NCBI GenBank assembly: GCA_023456105.1
Contig: JAEYAO010000025.1
Span: 59,742 to 123,741, forward strand
Direction: 5' to 3'
DNA from: Pseudomonadota bacterium
GTDB lineage: Bacteria > Pseudomonadota > Alphaproteobacteria > Caulobacterales > Caulobacteraceae
DNA: 64,000 bases
Shown here one piece after another: positions 27,789 through 36,533 of the stretch. Each line of letters starts with the position of its first letter. Position 1 is the stretch's first letter. The position numbers were made by a program, and so were the translations under genes. Under the pieces are notes generated by a model. That model saw nothing but the letters and a program-made list of their open reading frames with translations, was not told the DNA's origin and did no database searches.

Positions 27789-28625
27789 ATGACCCGTCTC
27801 GTCACTTTCTCCGACGGCACGACCGTGCCTGTGCTCGGCCAGGGCGCCTGGGAGATCGGCGACGATCCGGCTCGACGTGACGCCGAGCAGGCGGCGCTGG
27901 CGCGAGGGATCGACCTGGGCCTGACCGTCATCGACACCGCCGAACTGTACGGCGACGGCCGATCCGAGCGGCTGGTGGGCGAAGTCATCGCAGGCCGGCG
28001 CGACGAGGTCTTCCTGGTCTCCAAGGTTCGGCCGGAGAACGCCTCGGAGATGAAGATGATGCTGGCCTGCGAGAAGTCGCTTGAGCGGCTGGGCGTGGAC
28101 CGGATCGACCTCTACCTGCTGCACTGGCAAGGCCGCGTTCCGCTGGAGGAGACGGTGGACGCCTTTCAGGAGCTGGTGGATGAGGGCATGATCGCGCGCT
28201 GGGGCGTGTCCAACCTGGATCTTCGCGCCATGGAGCGGCTGGTCGATATTGACGGCGGCGCCGACTGCGCGGCCAACCAGCTACTGTACAATCTCGGTTC
28301 GCGCGGGGTGGAGTTCGACCTGCTGCCGTGGATGCAGGCGCGCGACATGCCGATGATGGCTTATTCGCCGCTTGGGCGCGGGGGGCTGCTCGAGCATCCG
28401 CTGATCACCGACATCGCCGATCGCCATGACGCCTCGCCGGCGCAGGTGGCGCTTGCGGCCGTGCTGCGTCAGGACGGGGTGATCGCCATTCCCAAGGCCA
28501 GCACGGTCGAGCACGTCGAGGCCAACGCCGAGGCGCTGGAAATCCGCTTCGACGCCGAGGACCTGGACAGGCTGGACCGCGTCTTTTCACCGCCGACCAA
28601 GGCGACGCCGCTGGACATCATCTGA
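27789..28625 (+). CDS. Aldo/keto reductase
   Basis: This 278-residue NADPH-dependent (beta/alpha)8-barrel oxidoreductase has the catalytic tetrad visible as Asp and Tyr in VIDTAELYGDG (about 50-60), Lys in LVSKVRP (about 80) and His in LYLLHWQG (about 110). The cofactor region near the C-terminus contains GVIAIPKASTVEHVEANAEA. It belongs to the single-domain family of prokaryotic aldo/keto reductases that reduce small aldehydes and ketones; the physiological substrate is not readable. It starts 31 bases after the guanylyltransferase copy B and ends at a strong bidirectional terminator shared with the convergent beta-oxidation operon. Confidence 0.93.
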   Translation: MTRLVTFSDGTTVPVLGQGAWEIGDDPARRDAEQAALARGIDLGLTVIDTAELYGDGRSERLVGEVIAGRRDEVFLVSKVRPENASEMKMMLACEKSLERLGVDRIDLYLLHWQGRVPLEETVDAFQELVDEGMIARWGVSNLDLRAMERLVDIDGGADCAANQLLYNLGSRGVEFDLLPWMQARDMPMMAYSPLGRGGLLEHPLITDIADRHDASPAQVALAAVLRQDGVIAIPKASTVEHVEANAEALEIRFDAEDLDRLDRVFSPPTKATPLDII

Positions 28626-28630
28626 ATTGG

Positions 28631-28659
28631 AAAAGGCCGGGATCGCTCCCGGCCTTTTT
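28631..28659. terminator. Bidirectional rho-independent terminator
   Basis: The hairpin has arms GGCCGGG and CCCGGCC around ATCGCT, with AAAA before and TTTTT after, so it can stop transcription from both sides between the convergent aldo/keto reductase and fadJ-like genes. Confidence 0.88.
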
Positions 28660-28680
28660 GCTTACGCAGTCGGACCTTGC

Positions 28681-30876
28681 TCAGGCCGCCGCCTTGGTCT
28701 CCGGCGCGAAGCGGCCGTAGAAGGTCTCGTTCTTCGCCGCCATGTCGCGCAGCAGCTGCGGGACCTTGAAGCGGTCGCCGTAGGTCTCCGCCAGACGATC
28801 CGCCGTCTCGACGAACTTGGCCAAGCCGATGCCGTCGATGAAGCTCGCCGGACCGCCGGTCCATGGGGCGAAGCCCCAGCCCAAGATGGCTCCGAGGTCG
28901 GCCTCGCGCGGGTCGTCGATCACACCCTCTTCCCAGCACCGCGCCACTTCCACAGCCTGGCGATACAGCAGGCGGGTCTTCAGCTCGTCAATCTGGGCAA
29001 AGGCCGAGGCGCCTTCCGGCTGGTCGATGCCCTTGGTGATCGGGGCCAGTTCCCCAAGACCCGCCCAGAGCGTCTTGGGCTTCTGATCGTAGTCGTAGAA
29101 GCCCTTGCCGTTCTTGCGGCCGAACCGTCCGCCCTCGACCATGGTGGCGACGATCTGCTCGCCCTCGTTGGGGACGTACTTGTCGCCGAGGTCTTCGCGC
29201 GTCTGTTTGGCGATCTTGTAGGACAGGTCCAGCGCCACGTCGTCGTGCATCTCCAGCGGGCCGCGCGGCATGCCGGTCATGCGGCCGACGTTGTCGATCA
29301 GCGCAGGGCCGTAGCCTTCCTCCAGCATCGCCATGCCTTCCATCAGGAAGGTCGAGAAGCAGCGCGAGGTGTAGAAGCCGCGACTGTCGTTGACCACGAT
29401 CGGCGTCTTTTTGATCTTCAGGACGTAATCGATCGCCTTGGCCAGAGCGGCGTCACCCGTCTTTTCGCCCATGATGATCTCGACCAGCATCATCTTGTCG
29501 ACCGGCGAGAAGAAGTGAATGCCGATGAAGTCCGCCGGCCGCACGCTGGCCTCGGCCAGGCCGGTGATCGGCAGGGTCGAGGTGTTGGAGCCGAACACGG
29601 CGCCGTCCGCCAGCTGCGCCTCGGCGCGCTTGGTCACGTCGGCCTTGATCTCGCGGCTTTCGAACACCGCCTCGACCACCAGGTCCGAGCCCTTGATCAG
29701 GTCGTAGTCGGTGGTGGCGGTGACCAGGGCCAGGGTCGCGTCGTGCTTGTCCTGGGTCATCTGGCCGCGCGACAGGCGCTTCTTCAGCAGGTCGGCGACA
29801 TGCTGCTTGCCCTTGTCGGCGGCTTCCTGCGTCTGGTCGATCAGCACCGTCTCGATACCGGCCATGACCTGCACATAGGCGATGCCTGCGCCCATCATGC
29901 CAGCGCCCAGCACCGCGACCTTCTTGGGATCGGACTTCTCGACGCCGGCCGGGCGCACCGCGCCCTTGTCCAGCTCCTGCTTGGACAGGAACAGCGAGCG
30001 GATCATGGCCTGCGCCTGCGGCGTCATCAGCGTCTTGATGAAGTAGCGCGTCTCGATCCGGAGGCCGGCGTCGATCGGCACCTGAAGGCCTTCATAGACC
30101 GCCTTCATCAGGTTCAGCACGGCCGGATAGTTGCCGTAGGACTGCTTGCGCAGCATGGCGTTGCCGACCATGAAGTTCTGGATGCCGACCGGATGGTAGG
30201 GGCCGCCGCCCGGCAGCTTGAACGACTTGTCGTCCCAGGGCTGCTGGGCCTTGCCGCCATTCCTGATCCAGGTCTTGGCCGCCTCGACCGCCTGACCCTT
30301 TTCCACCACCTCGTGCACCACGCCCGCGCCCTTCGCGTCGTTCGGGCGCCACGACTTGCCTTCGCTCATCTGCATCAGCGCGGCCTGCACGCCGATCAGG
30401 CGCGTCAAACGTTGGGTGCCGCCGCCGCCGGGGAACAGGCCGACCTTGATCTCGGGCAGGCCGAGTTGAATCTTGTTGTCGTTTTCGACCACGCGATAGT
30501 GACAGGCCAGCGTCAGCTCCAGTCCGCCGCCCAGCGCCAGGCCGTTAATGGCCGCCGCGACCGGTTTGCCGCAGGTTTCCAGCGCCCGCAGCGCGCCGTT
30601 CAGCTTCCATCCCGCATCAAAGGCGGCCTGAAGGTCGCCCGCGCCCGACAGCATGCCCGAGGCCATGTCGCCGAGATCGGCGCCGGCGCAGAAGCCGCTC
30701 GGCTTGCCACTGGTCAGCACCGCGCCTTTGATGGCTTCGTCCGACTTGATGCGTTCGACGACCTGCGGGATCTCGGCCATGACCTGGCCGGTCAGGGTGT
30801 TCATCGAACGGCCGGCCACGTCGAAGGTGACAAGGGCGATGCCGTCGGCGTCGACGTCGATCTTGAAGTTTTCCAT
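28681..30876 (-). CDS. fadJ: FadJ/FadB-like enoyl-CoA hydratase / 3-hydroxyacyl-CoA dehydrogenase
   Basis: This is the large subunit of fatty-acid beta-oxidation. The ATG at 30876 (MENFKIDVDADG) gives 731 residues. The crotonase-fold hydratase half (about 1-190) has the oxyanion-hole segment SGFCAGADLGDM and NGLALGGGLELTLACHYRV. The dehydrogenase half begins at about 330 with the NAD-binding motif VAVLGAGMMGAGIAYV and contains GIHFFSPVDKMMLVEII; its C-terminal domain has NGKGFYDY. The thiolase gene ends 17 bases upstream, so the two form an operon and probably a complex that completes each beta-oxidation cycle. It could equally be named fadB; the assignment to fadJ rests on thiolase-first gene order and length. 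Confidence 0.93.
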   Translation of the reverse strand: MENFKIDVDADGIALVTFDVAGRSMNTLTGQVMAEIPQVVERIKSDEAIKGAVLTSGKPSGFCAGADLGDMASGMLSGAGDLQAAFDAGWKLNGALRALETCGKPVAAAINGLALGGGLELTLACHYRVVENDNKIQLGLPEIKVGLFPGGGGTQRLTRLIGVQAALMQMSEGKSWRPNDAKGAGVVHEVVEKGQAVEAAKTWIRNGGKAQQPWDDKSFKLPGGGPYHPVGIQNFMVGNAMLRKQSYGNYPAVLNLMKAVYEGLQVPIDAGLRIETRYFIKTLMTPQAQAMIRSLFLSKQELDKGAVRPAGVEKSDPKKVAVLGAGMMGAGIAYVQVMAGIETVLIDQTQEAADKGKQHVADLLKKRLSRGQMTQDKHDATLALVTATTDYDLIKGSDLVVEAVFESREIKADVTKRAEAQLADGAVFGSNTSTLPITGLAEASVRPADFIGIHFFSPVDKMMLVEIIMGEKTGDAALAKAIDYVLKIKKTPIVVNDSRGFYTSRCFSTFLMEGMAMLEEGYGPALIDNVGRMTGMPRGPLEMHDDVALDLSYKIAKQTREDLGDKYVPNEGEQIVATMVEGGRFGRKNGKGFYDYDQKPKTLWAGLGELAPITKGIDQPEGASAFAQIDELKTRLLYRQAVEVARCWEEGVIDDPREADLGAILGWGFAPWTGGPASFIDGIGLAKFVETADRLAETYGDRFKVPQLLRDMAAKNETFYGRFAPETKAAA

Positions 30877-30893
30877 GATGATGATCTCCGAAA

Positions 30894-32099
30894 TCAGACG
30901 CGTTCGATGACGGTGGCGGTGCCCATGCCGCCGCCGATGCACAGGGTCACCAGCGCGGTCGACTTGTCCGAGCGCTCCAGCTCGTCCAGCACCACCGAGG
31001 TGATCATGGCGCCGGTGGCGCCCAGCGGGTGACCCATGGCGATGGCGCCGCCGCAGACGTTGATCTTGTCGTGCGGGATGTCCATCGCCTGCATGTAGCG
31101 CAGCACCACCGCCGCGAAGGCCTCGTTCAGCTCCCACAGATCGATGTCGGCGGTGGTCATGCCGAGGCGGTTCAACAATTTGCGCGACACATACTCGGGC
31201 CCGGTCAGCATGATCGACGGCTCTGAACCAATGGAGGCCGCACCCTTGATCCGCGCCCGCGGCTTCAGCCCCAGCGCCTGCCCGGCTTCCAGCGAGCCGA
31301 TCAGCACGCCGGCCGCCCCGTCGACGATGCCGGACGAGTTGCCGGGCGTATGGACGTGCTTGACCCGCTCCACCTCTGGGTAGCGCTGGTTGATCACGGC
31401 ATCGAACGCCATCTCGCCCATCATGGCGAAGGACGGGTTCAGGCCGCCCAGCGTCTGCATGTCCGTGTTCGGACGAATGGTCTCGTCGTGGTCGAGGCGC
31501 ACCAGACCAAGCTGGTCCTTGACCGGCACCACCGACTTGCTGAACCGGCCCTCGGCCCACGACTTGGCCGAACGCTTATGGCTTTCGACGGCGTAGGCGT
31601 CCACGTCGTCGCGGCTGAACCCGTATTTGGTGGCGATCATGTCGGCCGACACGCCCTGCGGCACGAAGTAGGTCGGAAAGGCCGAGGACGGGTCCGTCGG
31701 CCAGGCGCCCATGTCCGAGCCCATGGGCACGCGGCTCATCACCTCGACGCCGCCGCCGACGGCGAAGTCCGCCTCGCCGGCCTTCACCTTTGCCGCGGCC
31801 ATGTTCACAGCCTCCAGGCCGGAGGCGCAGAAGCGGTTGATCTGCACGCCCGCCGTTTCCTGCGACCAGCCGGCCGCCAGCACCGCGGTGCGCGCGATGT
31901 CGGCGCCGAGTTCGCCCACCGGCGTCACGCAGCCCAGCACCACATCGTCGACCTTGCCCGTGTCCAGAGCGTTGCGGTCGCGCAGCGCCTCCAGCACCTG
32001 GCTCGCCAGCGACAGGCCGGTGATCTCGTGCAGAGAGCCGTCCTTCTTGCCCTTGCCGCGCGGCGTGCGGACGGCGTCGTAGATGTAGGCGTCAGCCAT
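30894..32099 (-). CDS. Acetyl-CoA C-acetyltransferase (thiolase), beta-oxidation partner
   Basis: This 401-residue thiolase has the acyl-accepting Cys in NRFCASGLEAVNMAAAK at about residue 90, the catalytic His in NEAFAAV (Asn-Glu-Ala motif) at about 325, HPLGATGA at about 355 and the second Cys in CIGGGMGTATVIERV near the C-terminus. It cleaves 3-ketoacyl-CoA to acetyl-CoA and a shortened acyl-CoA, working with the hydratase/dehydrogenase encoded 17 bases downstream. Its promoter region carries three evenly spaced ACGT tetramers (32184-32199), a candidate operator. fadA is a fair name, though degradative acetoacetyl-CoA thiolases look the same at this level. Confidence 0.93.
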   Translation of the reverse strand: MADAYIYDAVRTPRGKGKKDGSLHEITGLSLASQVLEALRDRNALDTGKVDDVVLGCVTPVGELGADIARTAVLAAGWSQETAGVQINRFCASGLEAVNMAAAKVKAGEADFAVGGGVEVMSRVPMGSDMGAWPTDPSSAFPTYFVPQGVSADMIATKYGFSRDDVDAYAVESHKRSAKSWAEGRFSKSVVPVKDQLGLVRLDHDETIRPNTDMQTLGGLNPSFAMMGEMAFDAVINQRYPEVERVKHVHTPGNSSGIVDGAAGVLIGSLEAGQALGLKPRARIKGAASIGSEPSIMLTGPEYVSRKLLNRLGMTTADIDLWELNEAFAAVVLRYMQAMDIPHDKINVCGGAIAMGHPLGATGAMITSVVLDELERSDKSTALVTLCIGGGMGTATVIERV

Positions 32100-32183
32100 G
32101 GTGCGTCTTTCCTTGTCTGCCTCTCCTGTCGCCGCAGGGCGAAGGCGAGGGTCCGGAGTCGAAACCTGGCCGCCAAGAACCCT

Positions 32184-32199
32184 ACGTTTACGTCAACGT
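32184..32199. promoter_or_regulatory. Three phased ACGT motifs, candidate operator of the thiolase operon
   Basis: ACGTTTACGTCAACGT holds three ACGT tetramers at six-base intervals and is a near palindrome, 85 bases upstream of the thiolase start. It resembles sites described for MerR-type regulators of acyl-CoA and branched-chain catabolism (LiuR-like), recalled without a database check. Confidence 0.4.
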
Positions 32200-32233
32200 C
32201 AAGTAAGAAGGCGCGTGATCAGACGCCACCTGA

Positions 32234-32461
32234 TCAACGATCAGCCAGTCGGCTCGCTCCGCCCGTGATGCGGCACACATAGTCGCGCGCCGGCCGAGCG
32301 GACTGTGAGCCCGTGGGCTGCAGAATACCGTCGCGAGCGCGGCAGTCGGCCTCGAGTTTGTCCAGTTCGGCCTGGTAGCGATTGGGCCCGCCGGTGCTGG
32401 CGCAGCCGGCGAGCAGGAGAAGGCCGGCCAGCGCGGCGGAACACAGTGCGGACTTCTTCAT
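32234..32461 (-). CDS. Small lipoprotein of unknown function
   Basis: This gene encodes 75 residues. The protein has a lipoprotein signal peptide (MKKSALCSAALAGLLLLAGC, with the modified Cys at 20), and the mature part has only 55 residues with two further Cys (EADCRARDG and DYVCRIT) that could pair. The ATG at 32461 follows a purine-rich GGAGGT. A longer in-frame reading to 32824 overlaps the sugar dehydrogenase and is not real. It lies between the sugar dehydrogenase and the thiolase operon, on the same strand, and may be co-transcribed with the dehydrogenase 53 bases upstream. No function can be given. Confidence 0.75.
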   Translation of the reverse strand: MKKSALCSAALAGLLLLAGCASTGGPNRYQAELDKLEADCRARDGILQPTGSQSARPARDYVCRITGGASRLADR

Positions 32462-32514
32462 GACGACCTCCATCGATCCTGCGGAACGCCGCCGACGCCT
32501 CGAACGATCCGCCG

Positions 32515-33753
32515 TCAGGATGCGACGGACAGTCGAACCAGCTTGCCGTCGTCCTGATCGGTGATGACCCAGACAGCGCCGTCCGGCGCCACCGCCACCT
32601 CGCGGATGCGCTCGCCCAGATCGGTCAGCAGCCGCTCTTCGCCGACGACCCGATCGTTCTCGATCACCAGCCGCGCCAGTTGCTTGTCCTTCAGCCCAGC
32701 CACCAGCAGGTCGCCGTCCCAGCCCGGGAACATGGCGCCCTGATAGAAGGCGGCGCCTCCTGGCGCGATCACCGGATCCCAATAGTAGACCGGCTGCTCC
32801 GTGCCTTCGCGCGCCGTGACCCAAGGGCCGGGCTGGCCGTTGTATTCGATGCCGTACGACACCTCGGGCCAGCCGTAGTTGGCGCCCGGCTTTTCCAGGT
32901 TGATTTCGTCGCCGCCGCGCGTGCCGTGCTCGATGGTCCAGACCGCGCCGTTCGGCTGCACCGCCACGCCCTGCACGTTGCGGTGGCCGTAGCTGAAGAT
33001 CTCCGGCCGCGCGCCCTCGCGCCCGACGAAGGGGTTGTCCTGAGGGATGGTCCCATCCGCATTGATGCGGATGGTCTTGCCCATGTGGGAGTTCAGGTCC
33101 TGCGCCTGCGGCCGCATCGGCTTGTCCGAACGCTCGCCCAGGGTGATGAACAGATGACCTTGTTGATCGAACGCCAGCGACGAGCCGAAATGCTTGTCGC
33201 CGTCATAGGTCGGCTGCGCGCGGAAGATCACCTGAACGCTTTCGACGCGCGCGCCGTCGTCCGACAGCCGCCCGCGCGCCACCGAGGTGGCGTTGCCGCC
33301 CTCGCGTGGTTCGGCATAGCTCCAGTAGATCATGCGGTCACGGGCGAAATCCGGGCTGATCGCAACGTCCAGCAAACCGCCTTGGCCGCGCGCATCGACG
33401 CGCGGCAGACCCTGCACCGGCTCGCTGATCCGCCCCTCGCCTGTGACGATCCGCAGCCGACCCGGCTTTTCCGTCACCAGCCAGCGGCCATCCGGCATCA
33501 TCGCCAGGCCCCACGGGTGCTCCAGGCCCGAGGCGACCACCCTGTGGATCATCGCCTGGTCGGTGCGCACCGCCGGCGCCCGGGTTTGCCCCTCAAAGGC
33601 GGGCCGCTGATCCGGCGCATTCGCCGCCCGCGTCTCAAGCGCCGCGCCACGCGGCGCGGCGGCGTCGGACTGGCCGGGCGCCTCTCCGCTCGCCCCGCAG
33701 GCGGCGGCCAGAACGATCAGCGAAGTCGAAGCGGCGGCGGCGATCAGGCGCAT
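32515..33753 (-). CDS. PQQ-dependent sugar dehydrogenase (Asd/YliI family), lipoprotein
   Basis: This 412-residue protein starts at 33753 (MRLIAAAASTSLIVLAAAC), where a lipobox-like AAAC follows the hydrophobic core; an upstream in-frame codon at 33813 is less likely. The six-bladed beta-propeller typical of soluble aldose sugar dehydrogenases is recognisable from LEHPWGLAMMPDGRWLVTEK, DPHFAR-like blade starts, YDGDKHFGSSLAFDQQGHLF with its catalytic-type His, GHRNVQGVAVQPNGAVWTIE and FYQGAMFPGWDGDLLVAGL. It would oxidise aldoses in the periplasm using PQQ and Ca2+. No PQQ synthesis genes are visible here, so cofactor may be made elsewhere or scavenged. Confidence 0.88.
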   Translation of the reverse strand: MRLIAAAASTSLIVLAAACGASGEAPGQSDAAAPRGAALETRAANAPDQRPAFEGQTRAPAVRTDQAMIHRVVASGLEHPWGLAMMPDGRWLVTEKPGRLRIVTGEGRISEPVQGLPRVDARGQGGLLDVAISPDFARDRMIYWSYAEPREGGNATSVARGRLSDDGARVESVQVIFRAQPTYDGDKHFGSSLAFDQQGHLFITLGERSDKPMRPQAQDLNSHMGKTIRINADGTIPQDNPFVGREGARPEIFSYGHRNVQGVAVQPNGAVWTIEHGTRGGDEINLEKPGANYGWPEVSYGIEYNGQPGPWVTAREGTEQPVYYWDPVIAPGGAAFYQGAMFPGWDGDLLVAGLKDKQLARLVIENDRVVGEERLLTDLGERIREVAVAPDGAVWVITDQDDGKLVRLSVAS

Positions 33754-33860
33754 GGCGAGGTTCCCGATGAGCACGTTCGGCCAACAACGAGCACAAGCAC
33801 GACGGTGTTCCAAGTCCCAAGCGTCGCGCGCAAACGCCGCAGCCGCTAGGATCGCCGCCG

Positions 33861-34721
33861 ATGCTCACCACCCGCTTCGCCCCCTCGCCGACCGGCCGGC
33901 TGCACAAGGGTCACGCCTTTTCGGCCCTGACCGCCCGGCGCGCGGCGCGCGCGAGCGGCGGACGCTTCCTGCTGCGCATCGAGGACATCGACCCGACCCG
34001 CTGTCGGCCCGAGTACGAAGCCGCCATTCTTGAGGACCTGCGTTGGCTGGGTCTCGACGGGGATGGCCCGGTCCGCCGCCAATCCGAGCATCTCGACGAC
34101 TACGCCCACGCCCTGTCCCACCTTGAGGCGCGCGGCCTGCTCTATCGCTGCTTTCGCACCCGCAAGGAGATACTCGACACGATCGGCGACGCGCCGCACG
34201 GAAGGGTGGAGGCCGTTCGTCCGGGTCCGCACGCCGCCGACGAGGAGACCCGCCTGCTGGGAGAAGGCCGCCCCTTCGCTTGGCGGCTGTCGCTTGAGCG
34301 CGCCCGCGCCGTTATCGGCGAGGACGCCTGGCGCGACTTGTCCTTTATCGAAGAGGGCGCAGGACCGAATGGAGAGACCGGCCGCATCCCCGCCCGGCCG
34401 GAGACCGCCGGCGACGTCGTGCTGGGCCGCAAGGACACCGGGGTCGCCTACCATCTTGCGGTCACGCATGACGACGCCCTGCAAGGCGTCACCGATGTCG
34501 TCCGCGGCCGCGACCTGTTCGAGGCCACGCACATCCAGCGCCTTATCCAGACCCTGATGGGCTGGCCCGCGCCGCGATACCGCCACCACGCCTTGCTCAC
34601 CGACACAGCCGGCCGCCGCTACGCCAAGCGCGACCGCTCCGTGACGCTGGCCGAGCTGCGCGCGGGCGGCATGAGCGCGGCCGATCTCAGAGCCGAACTG
34701 GGCTTCAGCTCCTGCGGCTGA
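33861..34721 (+). CDS. gluQ: Glutamyl-Q tRNA(Asp) synthetase
   Basis: GluQRS attaches glutamate to queuosine at the wobble position of tRNA(Asp). It resembles the catalytic domain of glutamyl-tRNA synthetase without an anticodon-binding domain, and the 286 residues fit. The ATP site is RFAPSPTGRLHKGHAF (HIGH-like), the glutamate site is LRIEDIDPTR, and the KMSKS-like loop is YAKRDRSVTL. The zinc site of some homologues is not conserved: only one Cys (YRCFRTRKE) is visible in that region. It ends convergently with the TIGR02186 gene, overlapping by 17 bases. Confidence 0.93.
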   Translation: MLTTRFAPSPTGRLHKGHAFSALTARRAARASGGRFLLRIEDIDPTRCRPEYEAAILEDLRWLGLDGDGPVRRQSEHLDDYAHALSHLEARGLLYRCFRTRKEILDTIGDAPHGRVEAVRPGPHAADEETRLLGEGRPFAWRLSLERARAVIGEDAWRDLSFIEEGAGPNGETGRIPARPETAGDVVLGRKDTGVAYHLAVTHDDALQGVTDVVRGRDLFEATHIQRLIQTLMGWPAPRYRHHALLTDTAGRRYAKRDRSVTLAELRAGGMSAADLRAELGFSSCG

Positions 34722-35511
34722 ACACGCGCGAGGCGCCGTAGCCGGTCAGGGCGGCGAGGAGGACGCAAAGCACGCCGTAGGTCCAGGGCTGGCGGTGGGC
34801 GAAGTCGTAGATGTCGCGCTCCAGCCCCACCTTCTCGACGGTCAGGGTCAGGTTGGAGACCGACGCCGGCTCGCCGTCCTGGAACAGCCAGACCTCGGCG
34901 TGATAGCGGCCGACCGGCGCCACGGCCGGCAGTTCGACCTCGGCGCGGAACAGGCCGCGATCGACGAAACTGACGCCCTCGGGATCGGTGTTGTAGAGGG
35001 CGGCCGCCTCGCGCAGGCGGATCACGGCGCGACGCCACTCGAGGTAGTCTTCGCCCAGGCGGCTGACCACCACGTCGCGCACCCCGTACCGCGTCACGGC
35101 GCGGCTTTCCTCCGGCGCCTGGATGCGCAGATGGTCGACGCCGACGCCCAGTCGGCGCAGCTGGCCGAAGTCTGCGATATCAGATAGCGGCCGGGTCGAG
35201 GCTGTCATGTAGAACCCCGGCGCGCCTTCGAACAACACCGGCCGGCTGTTCAGCCAGACGCCCAGGGTGCGAACCTTGCGCACCAGCCGCACCGGCGCAT
35301 GGGGCCCGCGAACCACCACCACCACGTCCGCCGGTCGGTCACTGGGATTGAAGACGGCGCCGTACAGCACGATGGATGCGCCGCGAAAGCTCGAGTCCAC
35401 ATGGACGCGCGCCTCCGTCAGAGCAGCGGCCACGCGCAGGTCTTCAGTGGTGGCGACGGAGCGCTCGGGCGGCGGCGCCTCGACAACCGGGGGCGGGAGG
35501 GCCTGCATCAT
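34705..35511 (-). CDS. TIGR02186 family membrane-anchored protein
   Basis: This 268-residue protein has the TIGR02186 core (SSFRGASIVLYGAVFNPSD, VVVVVRGPHAPVRLVRK, LGVWLNSRPVLFEGAPGFYM) and a single C-terminal membrane helix (YGVLCVLLAALTGYGASRVF). The family is found in alphaproteobacteria next to TauE/SafE-type permeases, and its function is unknown. The ATG lies within the stop of the TSUP gene (TGATG at 35511), so the pair is translationally coupled. The expected N-terminal signal peptide is not seen: the protein starts MMQALPPPVVEAPPPERS, and the upstream frame offers no hydrophobic stretch. The beta-rich domain's location is therefore unclear. Confidence 0.82.
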   Translation of the reverse strand: MMQALPPPVVEAPPPERSVATTEDLRVAAALTEARVHVDSSFRGASIVLYGAVFNPSDRPADVVVVVRGPHAPVRLVRKVRTLGVWLNSRPVLFEGAPGFYMTASTRPLSDIADFGQLRRLGVGVDHLRIQAPEESRAVTRYGVRDVVVSRLGEDYLEWRRAVIRLREAAALYNTDPEGVSFVDRGLFRAEVELPAVAPVGRYHAEVWLFQDGEPASVSNLTLTVEKVGLERDIYDFAHRQPWTYGVLCVLLAALTGYGASRVFSRRS

Positions 35512-36434
35512 CAGTCCGACACCCCCGGCGCGAACAGGAAGACGTCCGAAGGCTCAACGAACAGCCCCAGCCCCATCTGCAATCCAACCAGCAGCACGAT
35601 CAGGCCCAGCAAGGCGCGCAGCTCCTCGCCCCGGAACCGGTTCGAAAAGCGGGCGCCGGCTTGCGCGCCCACCACGCCGCCCAGGAGCAGGATGGTGGCC
35701 AGGACGATGTCCACGGTCTGGTTGCGGCCGGCTTGAAGCACGGTGGTGATGGCGGTGGTGATAATGATCTGAAACAGGCTAGTGCCCACCACCACGCCCG
35801 CGCGCATTCGCAGGATGTAGAGCATGGCCGGCACCAGGATGAAGCCGCCGCCGACCCCCATGATGGCCGACAGCACGCCTGCGAACACGCCCAGCCCGAA
35901 GGGCGGAATGGCGCTGATGTAGAGGCCCGAGCGAGGAAACTTCATCCGCAGGGGCAGGCCATACAGCCACAAGGGGCGGCGACGCTCCTTGCGCGGCGCG
36001 GTGATTCCGCGTCGCCTTCGGATGATCTCCGTCAGGCTTTCGCGCAGCATCAGCGAACCGATCACGCCCAGGAACAGCAGATAGGAGATCGCCACCACCA
36101 GGTCAGCCTGACCCAGCAGGCGCAGATAGCGGAACAGCTCCACGCCCAAGAGAGCGCCCGTCGCGCCGCCCGCGGCCATGACGCCGCCGATGCGGTAGTC
36201 CACCGCGCCCTGGCCCGAATAGCGGATCACGCCGGAGGTGGAGGAGGCGACCACGTGGCTGGCCTGGCTGGCCACCGCCACCGTGGGCGGTATGCCGAAG
36301 AACACCAGGATCGGCGCCATCAGGAAGCCGCCGCCGATGCCGAACAGCCCGGACACGAAGCCGACCACCGCCCCCAGGATCACCAGGAGCGGCCAGTTCA
36401 CCGAAACCTCGGCGATCGGCAGGTAGATATCCAA
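35511..36434 (-). CDS. TSUP family sulfite/anion permease (TauE/SafE type)
   Basis: This 307-residue inner-membrane permease has about eight helices. The two TauE/SafE repeat signatures are clear: VGFVSGLFGIGGGFLMAPIL near residue 25 and VFAGVLSAIMGVGGGFILVP near 190. Proteins of this family export sulfite, sulfoacetate or other sulfur-containing anions, or take up sulfate-like compounds; substrate is not readable. The coupling to a TIGR02186 protein is a conserved arrangement in alphaproteobacteria. The presence of sulfoquinovose synthesis about 10 kb away makes a sulfur-compound role attractive, but this is inference. A basic cytoplasmic loop (RRRRGITAPRKERRRP) separates the halves. Confidence 0.9.
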   Translation of the reverse strand: MDIYLPIAEVSVNWPLLVILGAVVGFVSGLFGIGGGFLMAPILVFFGIPPTVAVASQASHVVASSTSGVIRYSGQGAVDYRIGGVMAAGGATGALLGVELFRYLRLLGQADLVVAISYLLFLGVIGSLMLRESLTEIIRRRRGITAPRKERRRPLWLYGLPLRMKFPRSGLYISAIPPFGLGVFAGVLSAIMGVGGGFILVPAMLYILRMRAGVVVGTSLFQIIITTAITTVLQAGRNQTVDIVLATILLLGGVVGAQAGARFSNRFRGEELRALLGLIVLLVGLQMGLGLFVEPSDVFLFAPGVSD

Positions 36435-36533
36435 AGCGCGCGCCTTCGGCTGGAGCGGAAGCGAACACCGCCGAACGGCGAACGGACCCTGTCTAGCGGT
36501 CCGAGCGCCGCCCCGCCACCCGCCGCCGTGCGA

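Noticed and set aside
28627..31032. 801-codon plus-strand frame opposite the fadJ-like gene
   Set aside because: Same shadow pattern; the minus-strand gene has complete motifs and an operon partner.
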